A stretch of DNA of 64,000 bases, taken from Vanessa cardui (Eukaryota > Arthropoda > Insecta > Lepidoptera > Nymphalidae). Below, piece after piece: positions 29,526-41,457 of this stretch. The DNA lies in assembly GCF_905220365.1 (NCBI RefSeq), contig NC_061143.1, positions 1,612,001 through 1,676,000 on the forward strand, read 5' to 3'. A program made the position numbers and the translations under genes. The notes below the pieces were generated by a model that did no database searches, was not told the DNA's origin, and saw nothing but the letters and a program-made list of their open reading frames with translations. The first letter of the stretch is position 1. The number at the start of each line of letters is the position of its first letter.

Positions 29526-30289
29526 TTTAAATGAAGATTTTTGCACCACTCAAAAGTCCAAACGTTTCAACAGCAAAAATTGTTTAATTTGTTTTGTTAT
29601 TATTTTTTATATTCAATTTAGTTTAAAAAGATAAAATAGGATGACATACTATGTTCGCTGTACCGAGAATTTTTTTTAGATTACAATCTGTTACAAATTA
29701 ATTTAATTGATGTAAAAGTACTTTATGTTTTGATAGTATATTTGATTTAAACTCAAAAATAATAATAATATAACAACACAACTTTAATTTATTACAATTT
29801 TGAAAATACAAAAACACTCAATAATCAAATTCAATTCTTCACCAACAAAACATGGCTACATACATTCTTCTCACTGAATACAGCATTTCTTATACTAAAT
29901 ATGTACATAAACAGCTAGATTTATTTGCCTTCAGTCAGGTAAACTAGTAATTAAGCATCTTATAGCGTAAATCTTAAGACACGTCCGGAGATTAGCTAAT
30001 CTTCAGCAGCGTCTACGTGACCCAGGGTTATGTAAGGTGCAGTTTTCACGGTATCCTTAATCCGATTCTGATGGAAATTTATGTCTCTAATTGTAAATTA
30101 TCATTAGGGCGGGGGAGTTATTGCTTTGAAGTTGAATAAATACAGACTTTTTTTTTTAATTTATCTTAAAGCGTCATAGTTGAATTAAAAAAAGAGGATT
30201 TTGTTTTGCATTTGTGCTAGATTTCCTCGTTGGTTTAGTGGCTAAAAATAACGTGGCAAATCTAATAACGTCGCAGTATTAATTTAAAT
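29526..30289. other. Unassigned; short repeat at 29967-30024
   Basis: No gene. GAGATTAGCTAATCTTC and GTCTACGTGAC at 29986-30021 recur, with changes, at 31965-32032. Confidence 0.35.
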
Positions 30290-30478
30290 AATGGTATTAA
30301 CTAACATGACTTTGTATTTTTTAAATGTTGAAAAAGATTAACTACTGAGTTTCTTGCCGGTTCTTCTCGCTAGAATCTACTTTCCGAACCGGTGGTAGCT
30401 TCACTTAATTGTTAAATGACTATTCAAAAGTGCTTGTAAAAGCCCACTTGAATATAGTTTATTTTGATTTTGTTTTTT
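30290..30478 (+). mobile_element. LINE-D2 3' untranslated end
   Basis: ACTAACATGACTTTGTATTT, GAGTTTCTTGCCGGTTCTTC, TCCGAACCGGTGGTAGCTTC, CTTGTAAAAGCCCACTTGAA, tail TTTGATTTTG. Confidence 0.8.
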
Positions 30479-30602
30479 TGATGATCCCGAGGTTCTAAGT
30501 TTACACTCCAAGTTTTCTATCGAAATGTTCTCGGTGACAGCTCAGAATCTGGATGTTAGATGTTTGTACACTCTCGTTGCTCGGAAAGTGTGTAATTAAT
30601 TG

Positions 30603-30735
30603 GGATTGGCGCAGCATGTCTTCTTTAGTACTTCCCTATCGACGTCATCTCACAGGTAACATTCTTTCCTGACATATCACCCTTCATACAATCCGTCCAT
30701 CGTTTCATTGGTTGTCCCCTCCCTTTATATTCCAC
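30603..30735 (-). mobile_element. RTE-like LINE C-terminal fragment
   Basis: The minus frame reads QPMKRWTDCMKGDMSGKNVT and then ..CEMTSIGKY with a stop and RRHAAPIP. This matches the RWxDCVKDDMxxKxVxxEMTxDRxxW..ADP ending typical of RTE-type elements, with one nonsense change. Confidence 0.5.
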
Positions 30736-30827
30736 ATTCATGCTCAAGACCTTTTCTATATATTTATATAATAGTTTTAAATGAAGTTATGACCACAATA
30801 TATACGAAAAGAGGCAGGAGTAAAGAG

Positions 30828-31079
30828 AGATTGCGGGTTCAAACCCAGGCAAGCACCGCTGATTCTTGTGCTTAATTTGTCTTTATAATTCATCTCGTGC
30901 TCAGCGGTGAAGGAAAACATCGTGAGGAAACCTGCATGTGAGAAATTCTGCCACGTGTGTATTCCACCCACCCGCATTGGAACAGCGTGGTGGAATATGT
31001 TCCAAACCTTCTCCTCAAAGGGAGAGGAGGCCTTTAGCCCAGCAGTGGGAATTTACAGGCTGTTGTTGTTGTTGTTGTA
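30828..31079 (+). mobile_element. SINE-A copy 15, 5'-truncated
   Basis: Begins just before the B-box (GATTGCGGGTTCAAACCCAG); the A-box is absent. Long GTT tail. Confidence 0.85.
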
Positions 31080-32455
31080 TACAAAAACAAAGTTACAATT
31101 GCCATGATTCTTTACGATAAGAATTAGATCATTAAACTTGTTACACATTTTTTTAATTACACATAATTAAAATGAACAGATTATTTAACATTACCAAATG
31201 AATACATTTCAAGTTTAAATAAACATTAATAGACAAATCAGATTATAATGTTGACTAGTGATCCGCCCCGGCTCTGCTTTGAAGCAACTTATTAATAAAG
31301 GAAATTATATTATTTATAATGTACGTTTCTACCAGTGAAAACTTTTTAGAATTTGATAATTATTCCCCATAAATACTCCCTATACATATTACGTTCAGTC
31401 CAAAATATTTTACTTATGCAAAATTTAAAGTTAGCTACTGATACATAAAATTAGTCACCTATATAGGATACTACTATTACTTATTTATATATGAGTTATA
31501 AAATACAGTAACTACTGAGTTTATATAATTAATTTATGTTTTATAATTACTGGTTCTTTTATTTAGAATATAAAACATAATAACGTTATATTTAATGTAA
31601 TATTCTGATTTAAGTTTTGACAAGTCGCCCGTAGCTTCACTTTTTTTAAGGCCGGTCGTTAGCAGAGCATATTTTCGTTTACCATCGCCCGTGATTCTGT
31701 TCGCTTTTAAAGAAATATATCCTTCGTTGAAGTACAAGCTTGCTTCAAACCTAACTTAATCAAATTCGACTGACTGATTTGACCTTGAAAGATCAACAGA
31801 CAGACAGACTTTCGCATTTATGATATTAGTAGATATTAGTAGCCTTTGTACCTATTAGTTGTTCTTAAATGGTACCATTAATCTATACGGCTAAGGTAAA
31901 AGTCGTAGCACGGAGGAACAGTAAGCTGGTATAGTATTAGCTGTACGGTAAACAGATCGTACACAGTAAATCTTACAGACATCTCAGGACTTGAGATTAG
32001 CTGTAATCTTCGCCTGCAACTACGTGACTCCAGATTAAGTCTCATCGTCCACTACGTTCTTTAATATAGCGCTATTTAATGCGATAAATTTAGTTTCAAC
32101 TGACTTATTTCGTTTTGTTACCTAACTGTATCTTTAACTTGGAAGGAAACCATGAAACCGTTTAAGATATTACTAACTATTTCTACCGAATATATTTCAA
32201 AATAGCGTTTTCATTTCGAGTGAGAAGCGAAATGCGTTTTAAAGAAAGTATTTATTCTTAATTCTTTCATTCATTCATAATTTCTTATTTCGTAAAAAAG
32301 ATTTTTATCATAATATCTTCAATATATAGCATATCTCCGACGGAAAGGAAGGATATTTACTAGCAGTTACTTTTAGTAATTACTTTTAGATTTTATTTAC
32401 ATTAACAACCAAATATTTCTTAAGACACGAGGGTACTATGTAAGAATTTTCGCCA
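31080..32455. other. Helitron-like pieces in AT-rich spacer
   Basis: 31253-31480 begins with the reverse of a HEL-G end (CTAGTGATCCGCCCCGGC). 31728-31834 is a partial reverse HEL-E (GACAGACAGACTTTCGCATT). 31965-32032 pairs with 29967-30024. No gene seen. Confidence 0.4.
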
Positions 32456-32873
32456 AGTTTCCGACTCTGCAAAGTCAATAAATCCTTCTTGGGGCAAGGT
32501 ATTCTTTTCTATAATAAAAATCCGCAGACATTTTTAACTTTGCCGTTTCATAAATTCAAATCGTTTGTAAAAAATACATTGGTAGAAAAAGCATATTATT
32601 CGATAAAAGATTTTATAGATGATAAAAAAGCGTGGAGTTAATACCTGTTGCTTCCAAGCAGGATATATTAATTTAAATATTTGTATTTAACTAACATGAC
32701 TTTGTATTTTTTAAATGTTAAAGAGTAACTACTGAGTTTCTTGCCGGTTCTTTTCGGTAGAATCTACTTTCCGAACCGGTGGTAGCTTCACTTAATTGTA
32801 AAATGACGATTCAAAAGTGCTTGTAAAAGCCTACTTGAATAAAGTTTATTTTGATTTGATTTGTTTTGACATA
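32456..32873 (+). mobile_element. LINE-D2 3' end with last ~60 codons
   Basis: From TTTCCGACTCTGCAAAGTCA; the frame reads KFKSFVKNTLVEKAYYS-like text (here FKSFVKNTLVEKAYYSIKDF, IDDKKAWS) and stops at 32639. Full 3' untranslated region and a TTTGATTTGATTTG tail follow. Confidence 0.8.
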
Positions 32874-33299
32874 TCATAAATTTGGAGTTAAAATGTCTTA
32901 ATTACATAAAAAACCGTTAATTAAAATAGTATTACTGAATGTAGCTCAATTTGTGACAGTAAAACACAGTAGTACAGATGCTATATAGCGCTATACTTTC
33001 AGTGTTCGGTTAGTTTTATTATCGTGTTACAAATAGCTTTAAAATCTAATTAACTGCAGTCAAGATTCATGTCCGACGTCTTTTGAAATGCTGACGTTAT
33101 TTTAGGTAAATAAACATTACATAACAACTTAGATACAAATATATACTACGGCAAAATCAAGTGTATCTATTACCATTGAATTTTTAATCCCTTTAGATTA
33201 TAATCTATCTCTAGAGATTGTAAACTGTCGAAAGATTATGTACGGTCAGTCAATTTTGATATTTTATAATATTTTGTTTATGTTCGAATGTTTTTTATT
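32874..33299. other. No gene seen
   Basis: AT-rich spacer. Confidence 0.4.
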
Positions 33300-33490
33300 T
33301 GACGACCTCCGCTGTCGAGTGGTGTCTACACAGGTTTTCATGGGTCACTCCGATGTCCTGGGTTCGATTAGTTTTCTATGTTGTCTTGGGTCTGGGTGTT
33401 TGTAAGTACTGTCGTTACTTCTGATTTTCCATAACACAAGTGCTATATATACTTACATTGGGATCAGATTAATGTATGTGATGTTGTAAA
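33300..33490 (+). mobile_element. SINE-C copy with deletion after the B-box
   Basis: GACGACCTCCGCTGTCGAGT, TGGGTTCGATTA joined to GTTTTCTATGTTGTCTTGGG; ~28 bp lost. The tail repeat is missing. Confidence 0.75.
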
Positions 33491-33641
33491 CATATATTAA
33501 CTGTAAAAATATACTAACGGTATTTACAGACTCATGGTGATATATCCATCAACAGGAAGAGTAGTAGCGTGGTGCTCAAAAGCTTTTCCAAAAGAGGAAC
33601 CCTTTGCCCAATTATAGTATACAGACATTTATTATCACAGT

Positions 33642-34060
33642 TATTAATTACGAGAGTCGAGATGGCCCAGTGGTTAGAAAGCGTGCATCTTAACCGATGA
33701 TTGCGGGTTCAAAGCCAGGCAAGCACCGCTGATTCATGTGCTTAATTTGTCTTTATAATTCATCTCGCACTCAGCGGTGAAGGAAAACATCTTAAGGAAA
33801 GCTGCATGTAACAAATTTCATAGAAATTCTGCGACATGTGTATTCCACCAACCCGCATTGGAACAGCGTGGTGGAATATGTTCAGGCTGTTGTTGTTTGT
33901 TGTATTAATTACGGGATATTTACCATGTTTTTTATTTTTGCTCGATATTTTGACATTATCTAAGAATACCTTGTAATTTTTTTAAATTTTGTCAGTCTCA
34001 CGAGACTGACAAAATTGACTTAAAAATTTTACATTTATTACTCGTTAAAAGTGTTAAAAT
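33642..34060. mobile_element. MITE-K copy 2, split by a SINE-A
   Basis: GTTATTAATTACG on the left continues after the SINE as TATTAATTACGGGATATTTACCATG, TTTTTTATTTTTGCTCG. The centre is the perfect palindrome 33985-34016 (arms AATTTTGTCAGTCTC). The SINE body is 33653-33902. Confidence 0.65.
33653..33902 (+). mobile_element. SINE-A copy 16, inserted in MITE-K
   Basis: Exact 11-bp target duplication TATTAATTACG at 33642-33652 and 33903-33913. About 50 bp before the tail are deleted (GGAATATGTTCAGGCTGTTG). Confidence 0.88.
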
Positions 34061-34951
34061 ATTATAAGAATTCATACAGAACAGCAGACAATAGTTTTTG
34101 CAATATGTGTCCTGTCCGCCATCTTAGATATGTAATGACGTCATACACCCGTTTAATAACGCCCTATTCAAACAGATTATAATCCTATGTTATATTATAG
34201 TCAATATGGATTCCAAAAGCGATTGTTTTTGTCAGTCTGTTTGTGTATTTTTTTGCGGAAACCAATGACATAAATTTAATAATGTTTTTTATTGGCCATA
34301 ATGATAAAGTAATTACATAATATATAACATTTGCAAAAAAACATGACAGACTAAAATTTTAACAAAAAAAAACGACATCAAACAATACACTATTTCAAAA
34401 CCAATTAATATGCACTAAAATATAAAATTACTATAACTAATTGTGTATTCTTCTACAAATAAACAATCAACTTTCTTTTTCTACTCATTAATATATTGTC
34501 TTAGTTACAAATATATATTTTTTATCAAAATCGTTTAAGCCAGTCAAAAGTTATGACATAACAATAATAAAAATACAGTTAAATTGATAACGTTACACCA
34601 ATTCATAAATCAATGAAGACTTACGTTATTGATATTAATCGTAACACACAAACAGACATATCAATCTACATACTGAATATTTGAATAGTTGTAAACGAAA
34701 GTCGGGTTGCATTAACAGTGTTTGTTGTTCTCAAGTAGCACAGGAAGGCGTTAAGTGTTAACTGCTAATTGGAGTTCCACTGGTAACTGTTATTGCTCCT
34801 GTTAGCCTTACGGGGTTTTTATGTTTATTCCCGATGCTTATAGGGATCCACGGTACATTTGGAAAAACCTTTCAGATATGTCTGGATAAAATTGCTATTA
34901 ATTGATGATAAGACCTTGGATTTTATTGAGAGGGAGAAAGAGGATTATTGT
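34061..34951. other. No gene seen
   Basis: AT-rich. ATGACGTCAT lies at 34136-34145; context unknown. Confidence 0.35.
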
Positions 34952-34983
34952 GTTCCGGTTTGAATGGTGAATGAGCCCTTTTA
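34952..34983 (+). repeat. SINE-B scrap
   Basis: TGTGTTCCGGTTTGAATGGT, GAATGAGCC only. Confidence 0.55.
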
Positions 34984-34999
34984 GGTTTTGCGATTATGT

Positions 35000-35110
35000 A
35001 AAGGATTATTAAAGTTATTGATTTCGGGATATTTATCATGTTTTTTATTTTTGTTCGGTGTTGCTCGATATTTCGACATTATCTACGAATGTCTTCACGA
35101 GACTAAAGCT
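35000..35110. mobile_element. MITE-K copy 3, one arm
   Basis: GGATTATTAAAGTTATTGAT, TTCGGGATATTTATCATG, GTGTTGCTCGATATTTCGAC, CTTCACGAGAC. The right arm is replaced by a SINE-A copy. Confidence 0.6.
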
Positions 35111-35116
35111 TCAGCT

Positions 35117-35387
35117 TTTCACCGCTGGGCAAAGGCCTCTTCTTCCTTTGGGTGGAAGCTTTGGAGTACATTCCACAACGCTGCTCCAATGCGGTTTGAT
35201 CGACACACATGTGGCAGAATTTTGTTAAAAATGGTCACATGTAGGTTTCCTCACGATGTTCTTCTTCGCCACCGAGCACAGAATCATAAACACAAATTAA
35301 GTACGTAAAATTTCAGTAGTGCTTGTTTGGGTTTGAACCCGCAATCATCAGTTAAGCACGCGTTCTTACCACCCGGCCATCTCGTCT
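35117..35387 (-). mobile_element. SINE-A copy 17, diverged
   Basis: CACCGCTGGGCAAAGGCCTC at the left; GTAGGTTTCCTCACGATG; head CCGGCCATCTCGTC. The tail is missing. Confidence 0.75.
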
Positions 35388-35627
35388 TTGTAAGTTTAAA
35401 AGAATATTATACAGAACCATTATAAAGTTGTAGTAATTTAACATCGCCTAGAATTGGGATACAACTGTTTTTATGTTATGTGATGTTATTTATGTTATCA
35501 GAATTAGAATTACAGTCTTGCAAAGCTCATTTATAAAGTCATATATACTATAATGTTTATATATAAGTTTTGTAAGATTTTATGTATATTATGTATTTAT
35601 AAAAACATTAAGTATTAAAAAGTAGTA

Positions 35628-35887
35628 GTAAAGTAACAGCCCGTAAATTTTCCCACTGCTGGGCTAAGGCCTCCTCTCCTATTGAGAACAGTGTTTGGAA
35701 CATATTCCACCACGCTGTTCCAATGCGGGTTGGTGGAATGCACATGTGGCAGAATTTCTATGAAATTAGACACATACAGGTTTCCTCATGATGTTTTCTT
35801 TCACCGCCGAGCACAAGATAAATTATTAACACGGGTTTGAACCCGAAAACATCGGTTAAGATGCACGCGTTCTAACCACTGGGCCAT
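35628..35887 (-). mobile_element. SINE-A copy 18
   Basis: TTACTTT-tail subfamily, with ~40 bp lost between GAGCACAAGATAAATTA and the B-box; ends at the A-box. Confidence 0.8.
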
Positions 35888-36194
35888 AATAATATATGCA
35901 ACATTAAGTATTAATGTAACATATAATATTATGTATGTAAAATATGTATGAAGATCATAACCTATTGTCAGAATATATGTTATTAAAGTCATAGAGTAAA
36001 AAATAAGCTACTTAACTAGATTCCCGTGACCGGTACACAGAGGCGAATCTTATGTAAGGTTTAACTTTTCTTGTCTAGCGCAAACAAAGCTGAAGGTGAT
36101 TCGGATCCCTGAAATACAATAGATAGGACATTTTTTAGTAAAATGTCTGACGCTAGTCTAGGAGTCACTTAACACTTTTTTATCATAGAATGGG

Positions 36195-36455
36195 CGAGGG
36201 ATTTCTAAGTGTCAAAAAGAAGGAATCTATGGTATTTTGAATTGGAGAGGGCGAGACCATTCTTCGCCCTCCTGAGTTGTGCTCCGCCAGCCAGGGCAGC
36301 GGACGTGCTGCGAAAGGGATTCCCGGAGCCTCTCCGTTTACGTGCTGATGGCGGCCATCGCAGGGTTTTTAGTGAGTACAATCTCACATAACCCGACATC
36401 CCCCCCAGGAGTCGGGTATCTATGAAGATTTTCCCAGCGTTAAAAAAAAACGTTA
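36195..36455 (+). mobile_element. R1-type LINE 3' end
   Basis: GC-rich block ending GGGTTTTTAGTGAGTACAAT, CTCACATAACCCGACATCCC, CCAGGAGTCGGGTATCT, ATTTTCCCAGCG and an A-run. The GGGTTTTTAGTGGGTA...CCCACATA layout and CCCGACA...CCCC text are typical of R1-clade 3' regions in moths. Both strands are accidentally open here. Confidence 0.6.
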
Positions 36456-36928
36456 TTTTAAATTAGGTCAAAACTACCCAATACCAGTATCTACTCTTTT
36501 TTTTGTTTTCCATAATTTCATGACCTTGGGATTTAAAAAAGGAATGCTTCTATAATATTAGCAACAGATAAAAGATACAAAATTCATTTCTTTGACGTTA
36601 GACGCAGTCGAGAACAGCGTTATAAAATAAAATAAATTTCCTCTCGGGATTAAAAAGAGCGTGTAGCGTCTTTTGTACGTTCGCATATTTTCCAATTCTA
36701 TACATTTCAATAACTCGAAGTATTAGGCGGCGGCCACACCTGTGACATAATGCCTGTCACACACACGTAATTGCTTGAACTGGTTCTATACGATGTAACT
36801 GTGTTGCTGACTACATTGTATTGAGCTATTAAGTTTCGTGAACACAAAGCGCGCACAAAGTGCTTAAGTACTTGTACGTAGATATGACTCAAAATAATGT
36901 CACATACTGTCTCATAGATAGACGATGC
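36456..36928. other. No gene seen
   Basis: AT-rich spacer. Confidence 0.4.
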
Positions 36929-36960
36929 TTACTTGGTGGTAGGGATTTGATGCAAGCCTA
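36929..36960 (+). repeat. SINE-B 5' scrap
   Basis: TTACTTGGTGGTAGGGATTT, GATGCAAGCC. Confidence 0.6.
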
Positions 36961-37057
36961 AGGTAATGGGAAGAGAGCCAGAATAACATCTCAGCTCCAC
37001 CATATTTGACAGCCCTAAAGTCTATAAAGCCCTTCTCCTGCTTACCTAGTGATGATT

Positions 37058-37200
37058 ACATAGTATAAAACAAAGTCGTTTATCGCTGTCTGTCCCTAGG
37101 TATGCTTAGATCTTTAAAATTACGCAACGGATTTTGATGCGGTTTTTTTTAATAGATAGATTCGAGAGATTTTTTTTTTAGTTTATAATACATGGCCAAT
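37058..37200 (+). mobile_element. HEL-G-like copy
   Basis: TCGCTGTCTGTCCCTAGGTA, TGCTTAGATCTTTAAAATTA, CGCAACGGATTTTGATGCGG, TTTTAATAGATAG. Same subtype as 43430-43545 and 51058-51240. Confidence 0.5.
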
Positions 37201-37544
37201 ATAGTACAAAAGTACTGATAATTTTAGGTGTTTCTAATGTGATGTAAAGAAACAAAATCTTTAAATATTTAGTATCAGTATTGCAGCCGTGTGAAACCGT
37301 GGCAGTATATAAAAAAATAGTATTCTAGGTGTGAATATTTTTTCATCTAAGTATATTTTTTTTTTTTTGAATTTTCTTCTGTCGGTAGTTTGGACTTTTT
37401 GCTCCTGTGAAGTGACAGGTCGGTAATGATATAAAGGCGTCGCTCGAGCACCTGATCTTTGTCTGTACCCGTCTAGGAATAATAAATTCAAAAAGTATGG
37501 GTAACGGCGTTGCTTTTGTGTCATCGTGTGTTGTTACTTCGAAT

Positions 37545-37988
37545 TGGCTATTTGACAATGCGAAAAATAAATTGTGAATTATTGTAATCAGTGTGTATTA
37601 TGACTTTAAACATGGTTATTTACTAACGAAAGTTGTAAATATTACTTAATTTATTCAAAAATTCATAAATAAAAATGCATTTTTTCAAACGTTTGTCACG
37701 TGACACAAAACGCTCCTGATTGGCCGGGCTTATGATGAAGTCACTTTCTTGTAAACCTTGCTTTTCTACTATATGCACCACAGATTAAAATACGGGAAAG
37801 TGACGTCACCGACCCCATTGCAGCGCCATATTGTCCAAGTAGCGTTTTCGCGTGTTATTTAAATATGGAATTTTTAATATGATAATTTTCGGCAAATATG
37901 TACTAGAAATAAAAAAATCAACTTTTAATGGGTTCCTTAACTTCTACTAAATAATATAAAATGGATTTTAAAAACCAGTCAAATAGCC
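37545..37988. mobile_element. MITE-J copy 2 (inverted relative to copy 1)
   Basis: 444 bp, GGCTATTTGAC to GTCAAATAGCC; contains GTCACGTGACAC, CTGATTGGCC and GTGACGTCACC, and in reverse ATGGCGCTGCAATG-like CATTGCAGCGCCATATTG. Confidence 0.65.
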
Positions 37989-38500
37989 TATTATTAAATC
38001 TGTTTTTGAATAACCGAAAAATACTAATTCGTGATTGGTGGATTCGATTCTTAATAAGGATAAATTATTGTTGTGATTGGTGTGTTAGCTGAAGGACTAA
38101 ATATTTTCGTATTTCCTAAGGTAAGTGGGAGAGCTATGTTTATATTATATGTTTTGTGAGTTAGTTGTTGAGTTATATATGGTCTGTCAAAGAGATAGAA
38201 AGATTTTTATTATAGTACATGCCCGCTTTTATACATTGCGTGTCCTATTAGTACAATATTTATGGAATTTTGGCATTTGTTTCAATTTAGCCAAGATGTT
38301 TAGATGAAAAATATATTCAAATTATCGATATGGTCTATTATCTGGACGAAAATCCTCAAATCTATTTTAAAAAACTCGCCACAAATTAAAATGACGTCAA
38401 CTTTGGTGTCTCATTAGGCTCATTTAGGTTATCACCATACCACCTGGGTCAGGTTTCTCGCCTGGGCAAGAATCATTCAGCCATCTCTTATATTACATAC
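37989..38500. other. No gene seen
   Basis: AT-rich spacer; a 60-codon frame at 38125 has no recognisable motif. Confidence 0.35.
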
Positions 38501-38697
38501 TAGTAGTCGTCCGAGACTTTGCTTGCGTTTTAGAGTGATGGTTGTCACGTGTTAGGCAAAAAGGTAGCCTATGTCCTGTCTTGGAGTTCAAGTTTGCTTC
38601 ATACGAAATTTCCTCAAATTCGGAACAACGGTTTGGTCGTGAAAAAGTGACAAATATACAGACAGAGTTACTTGCACATTTATAATATTAATATAGA
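38501..38697 (-). mobile_element. HEL-E copy, full length
   Basis: ACTAGTAGTCGTCCGAGACT at the left to ACATTTATAATATTAATATA, GA at the right, i.e. reverse of TC...CTAGT. Confidence 0.55.
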
Positions 38698-38803
38698 TTG
38701 TCGCGATAGAAAGAGTCATCACGTGTTCAGCTGCAAAGGGCTCGTAAGCCAATATGAACACATCCCCAATTGACATAGACAAGGTTTCTACTTTAGTGGG
38801 CAC

Positions 38804-39256
38804 CAGATTGCTAGTCTGTTCAGTAGAAATAAAGCTATACGTGGTGGCTCTTTAATACTCCTGTGTAAAAATATAAAATTTAAAGAACGTAAAGATATTG
38901 TGAGCCTTTCTATTGACCAAACTATAGAAATAGCCTGTGCAGAGCTTGAGCGTGTCATTGTTGTATGCGTATACAGGCCCCCTAGTGGATTATATGAATT
39001 GTTTGAAAATATATTGGACAATGTTCTATCTAAATTATCTGGATCTAATAAAGAAATTATTGTTTGTGGAGATTTTAATATAAATTTATTGCATAATTCA
39101 ACCACAAGTATTAGACTCAGATCTTTGTTAAGTTCATATAATCTGGTAAATCTGTTCTTAGAACCAACTAGAATAGAACAGATTCCACAGCAACTTGCAT
39201 TGATAACATATTTGCTACCTATATTCCACAAAACAAAATTATTATTAATAACCTAA
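38804..39256 (+). pseudogene. LINE-D1 endonuclease domain (C-terminal half)
   Basis: Contains VVCVYRPPSGLYELFENILD and the catalytic-domain signature IVCGDFNIN. The proper frame is lost near 39185; the following text (CIDNIFATYIPQNK, NLSSDHCGQQALF) continues in another frame to ~39320 and includes the SDH active-site histidine. Confidence 0.82.
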
Positions 39257-39327
39257 GTTCAGATCATTGTGGACAACAAGCCTTATTTAATTTTCATGTT
39301 AAAAAAATAAGTACTTCTGAAAAGATA

Positions 39328-40019
39328 ATGTTTGTTCCTTTGACCGCAAGTCGTATTGAGAAGTTTAGAAGTAATATTATGGCTAATCTCCCTCACATAC
39401 ATTTTAGTGATAATCCCAATGTATTATATAACAATCTATTTAAATTAATTAAAAACAGTTTTAAATCTATATTCACTTCTAAAACAGTTAATACAAAAAA
39501 CTTTTTAAAATTCAGTGATTGGGCGACTATTGGAATTAAAAAAAAAGTAGGCAACGAATGTATGAGCTTTACAATGAAAGAACGTACAATCATAGTGCCA
39601 CTTTTGCCAATTATGTAAGTAACTATTCTAAATTATTTAAAAAAGTGTGCTTTTTGGCAAAATCTTTAACTATAAAAAATAAAATTAAGAATGCACATAA
39701 CAAGATAAAAATGACTTGGAAAATTATTAATTGTGAAACTGGTAGAGTTGGCAGTTGCAACTCCGAATTGAGCCTGAATTATAATAATAAAGTAGTAAAT
39801 AGTCAAAAGGAAGTTGCTACAGTTTTTGAAAAATTTTTTGCTGACATACCAGTTTTGACAACTAAGTCACTTATATCTTCTCCAGATGTCACCGAGTCAT
39901 TGATGAAAGAAAATGTAAGAGCTTGTAAATCTAACTTTAATTTTACCCTTGTAAACCCCAACGACATAATACGCGCCTTTAAGTCACTAGTTTCTAAAGG
40001 TGATAAATTCGATTATTGA
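39328..40019 (+). pseudogene. LINE-D1 linker between endonuclease and RT, frameshifted
   Basis: Two frames (39328-39560 and 39558-40019) carry the endonuclease-RT linker (KFSDWATIGIKK, then ELYNERTYNHSATFANYVSN and NKIKMTWKIIN). A further small deletion near 40005 (SKGDKFDY, stop) interrupts the join to RT. Confidence 0.75.
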
Positions 40020-41457
40020 TGTAATTGCACCTTTTCTTGCTTTAATATTTAATAGTTGTGTCCAACGTGGTATATTTCCTGACCTGATGAAACATAGTAA
40101 AGTTATTCCAATATTTAAATCTGGTAGTTCTTCAGACCCCAATAATTATAGGCCAATTTCGATTCTACCTACCCTGAGCAAAATATTTGAGAAAATAATT
40201 CTGAATCAATTATTAGAACATTTTAACAAACATAATCTGCTTCATAGTAAACAATTTGGATTCACGAGGGGTCGCTCGACAACAGACGCTGGTATCGAGC
40301 TTATTAAGAATATCTATGAAGCCTGGGAGGAGTCACGGGATGCCTTAGGGGTTTTCTGTGACTTATCCAAAGCCTTTGATTGTGTTCAACATGAGACTCC
40401 GGTCAGGAAACTTTATCACTATGGAATTAGAGAATGTGCGCTTGACCTTCTGACTTCTTATCTTAACAATAGAATTCAAAGGGTTGACGTTAAAGGAAAT
40501 AGGTCTCCTGGGGTCTCAGTTGGTATGGGGGTTCCTCAGGGATCAATTCTTGGACCTTTTCTGTTTCTCACATATATAAATGACTTGCCCTCTCTTGTTG
40601 GGAACAAACATGATATAGTATTGTTTGCTGATGATACCTCCTTAGTTTTTAAAATTAATAGAAAACAGGTACAGTACGACGACGTAAACAATGCTATAGC
40701 TGATATAGTACATTGGTTTAGCGTAAACAATCTTAGGCTTAATAATAATAAAACAAAAATTGTGAAATTTAGTACACCAAATGTACATAATGTAAAAGCC
40801 GATGTACTCATTAACGGGGAATCTATGGATCCAATTGATTCTGCTGAGTTTCTTGGCCTTACTGTTGATGCCAAGTTGCAATGGGGCCCCCATATTAGCG
40901 GATTGGCGAGTAGACTGAGTTCTGCGGCATTCGCGGTCAAAAAGATTAGATTATGTACCGATGTTGATACGGCTCGCTTAGTATATTTCAGTTACTTTCA
41001 CAGTATAATGTCATACGGTATTATGCTGTGGGGCAACGCAGCAGCTATCCATACTATATTTGTGCTACAGAAGAGGGCTATTCGCGCAATCTATAACTTA
41101 GGAGCTAAAGAATCGTTAAGGAATAAATTTAGAGAAATCAAGATATTGACTGTTGCTTCTCAATATATATTCTGCAATGTTATGTATGTACGAAAAAATA
41201 TTAATGATTTCATGAGAAAATGTGATACTCATAGCATTGGTACAAGGAACAAACACAAACTTGTTACTCCTGTTACTCGACTACATAGAGTCAGTAACTC
41301 CTTTGTGGGGCAATGTATACGGTTTTACAACAGGATCCCAGAAAGCGTTCAAAATGCCTCTGTTGCCAAATTTAAGAAAATTATTAAGGAACGCTTGTGT
41401 GCAAAAGGTTACTATACAATTAATGAGTTTATGATCGATAGCACACCTTGGGAATGA
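40000..41457 (+). CDS. LINE-D1 reverse transcriptase
   Basis: A ~485-codon open frame. In order: PNNYRPISILPTLSKIFEKI (~residue 47), QFGFTRGRSTTDA, FCDLSKAFDCVQHE, GVPQGSILGPFLFLTYINDL, and the catalytic FADD in DIVLFADDTSLVF (~210). The thumb and C-terminal region ends at STPWE. The key residues of RT boxes A to D are present, although upstream frameshifts make it non-functional as a whole element. Confidence 0.9.
   Translation: MINSIIDVIAPFLALIFNSCVQRGIFPDLMKHSKVIPIFKSGSSSDPNNYRPISILPTLSKIFEKIILNQLLEHFNKHNLLHSKQFGFTRGRSTTDAGIELIKNIYEAWEESRDALGVFCDLSKAFDCVQHETPVRKLYHYGIRECALDLLTSYLNNRIQRVDVKGNRSPGVSVGMGVPQGSILGPFLFLTYINDLPSLVGNKHDIVLFADDTSLVFKINRKQVQYDDVNNAIADIVHWFSVNNLRLNNNKTKIVKFSTPNVHNVKADVLINGESMDPIDSAEFLGLTVDAKLQWGPHISGLASRLSSAAFAVKKIRLCTDVDTARLVYFSYFHSIMSYGIMLWGNAAAIHTIFVLQKRAIRAIYNLGAKESLRNKFREIKILTVASQYIFCNVMYVRKNINDFMRKCDTHSIGTRNKHKLVTPVTRLHRVSNSFVGQCIRFYNRIPESVQNASVAKFKKIIKERLCAKGYYTINEFMIDSTPWE

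Noticed and set aside
36205..36399. GC-rich small gene with open frames on both strands
   Set aside because: The 3' text and A-run fit an R1-type LINE 3' region; no conserved protein recognised.
38788..39231. 147-codon frame on the minus strand
   Set aside because: Antisense shadow of the LINE-D1 endonuclease, whose sense translation is recognisable.
40536..40940. 134-codon frame on the minus strand
   Set aside because: Antisense shadow of the LINE-D1 RT.
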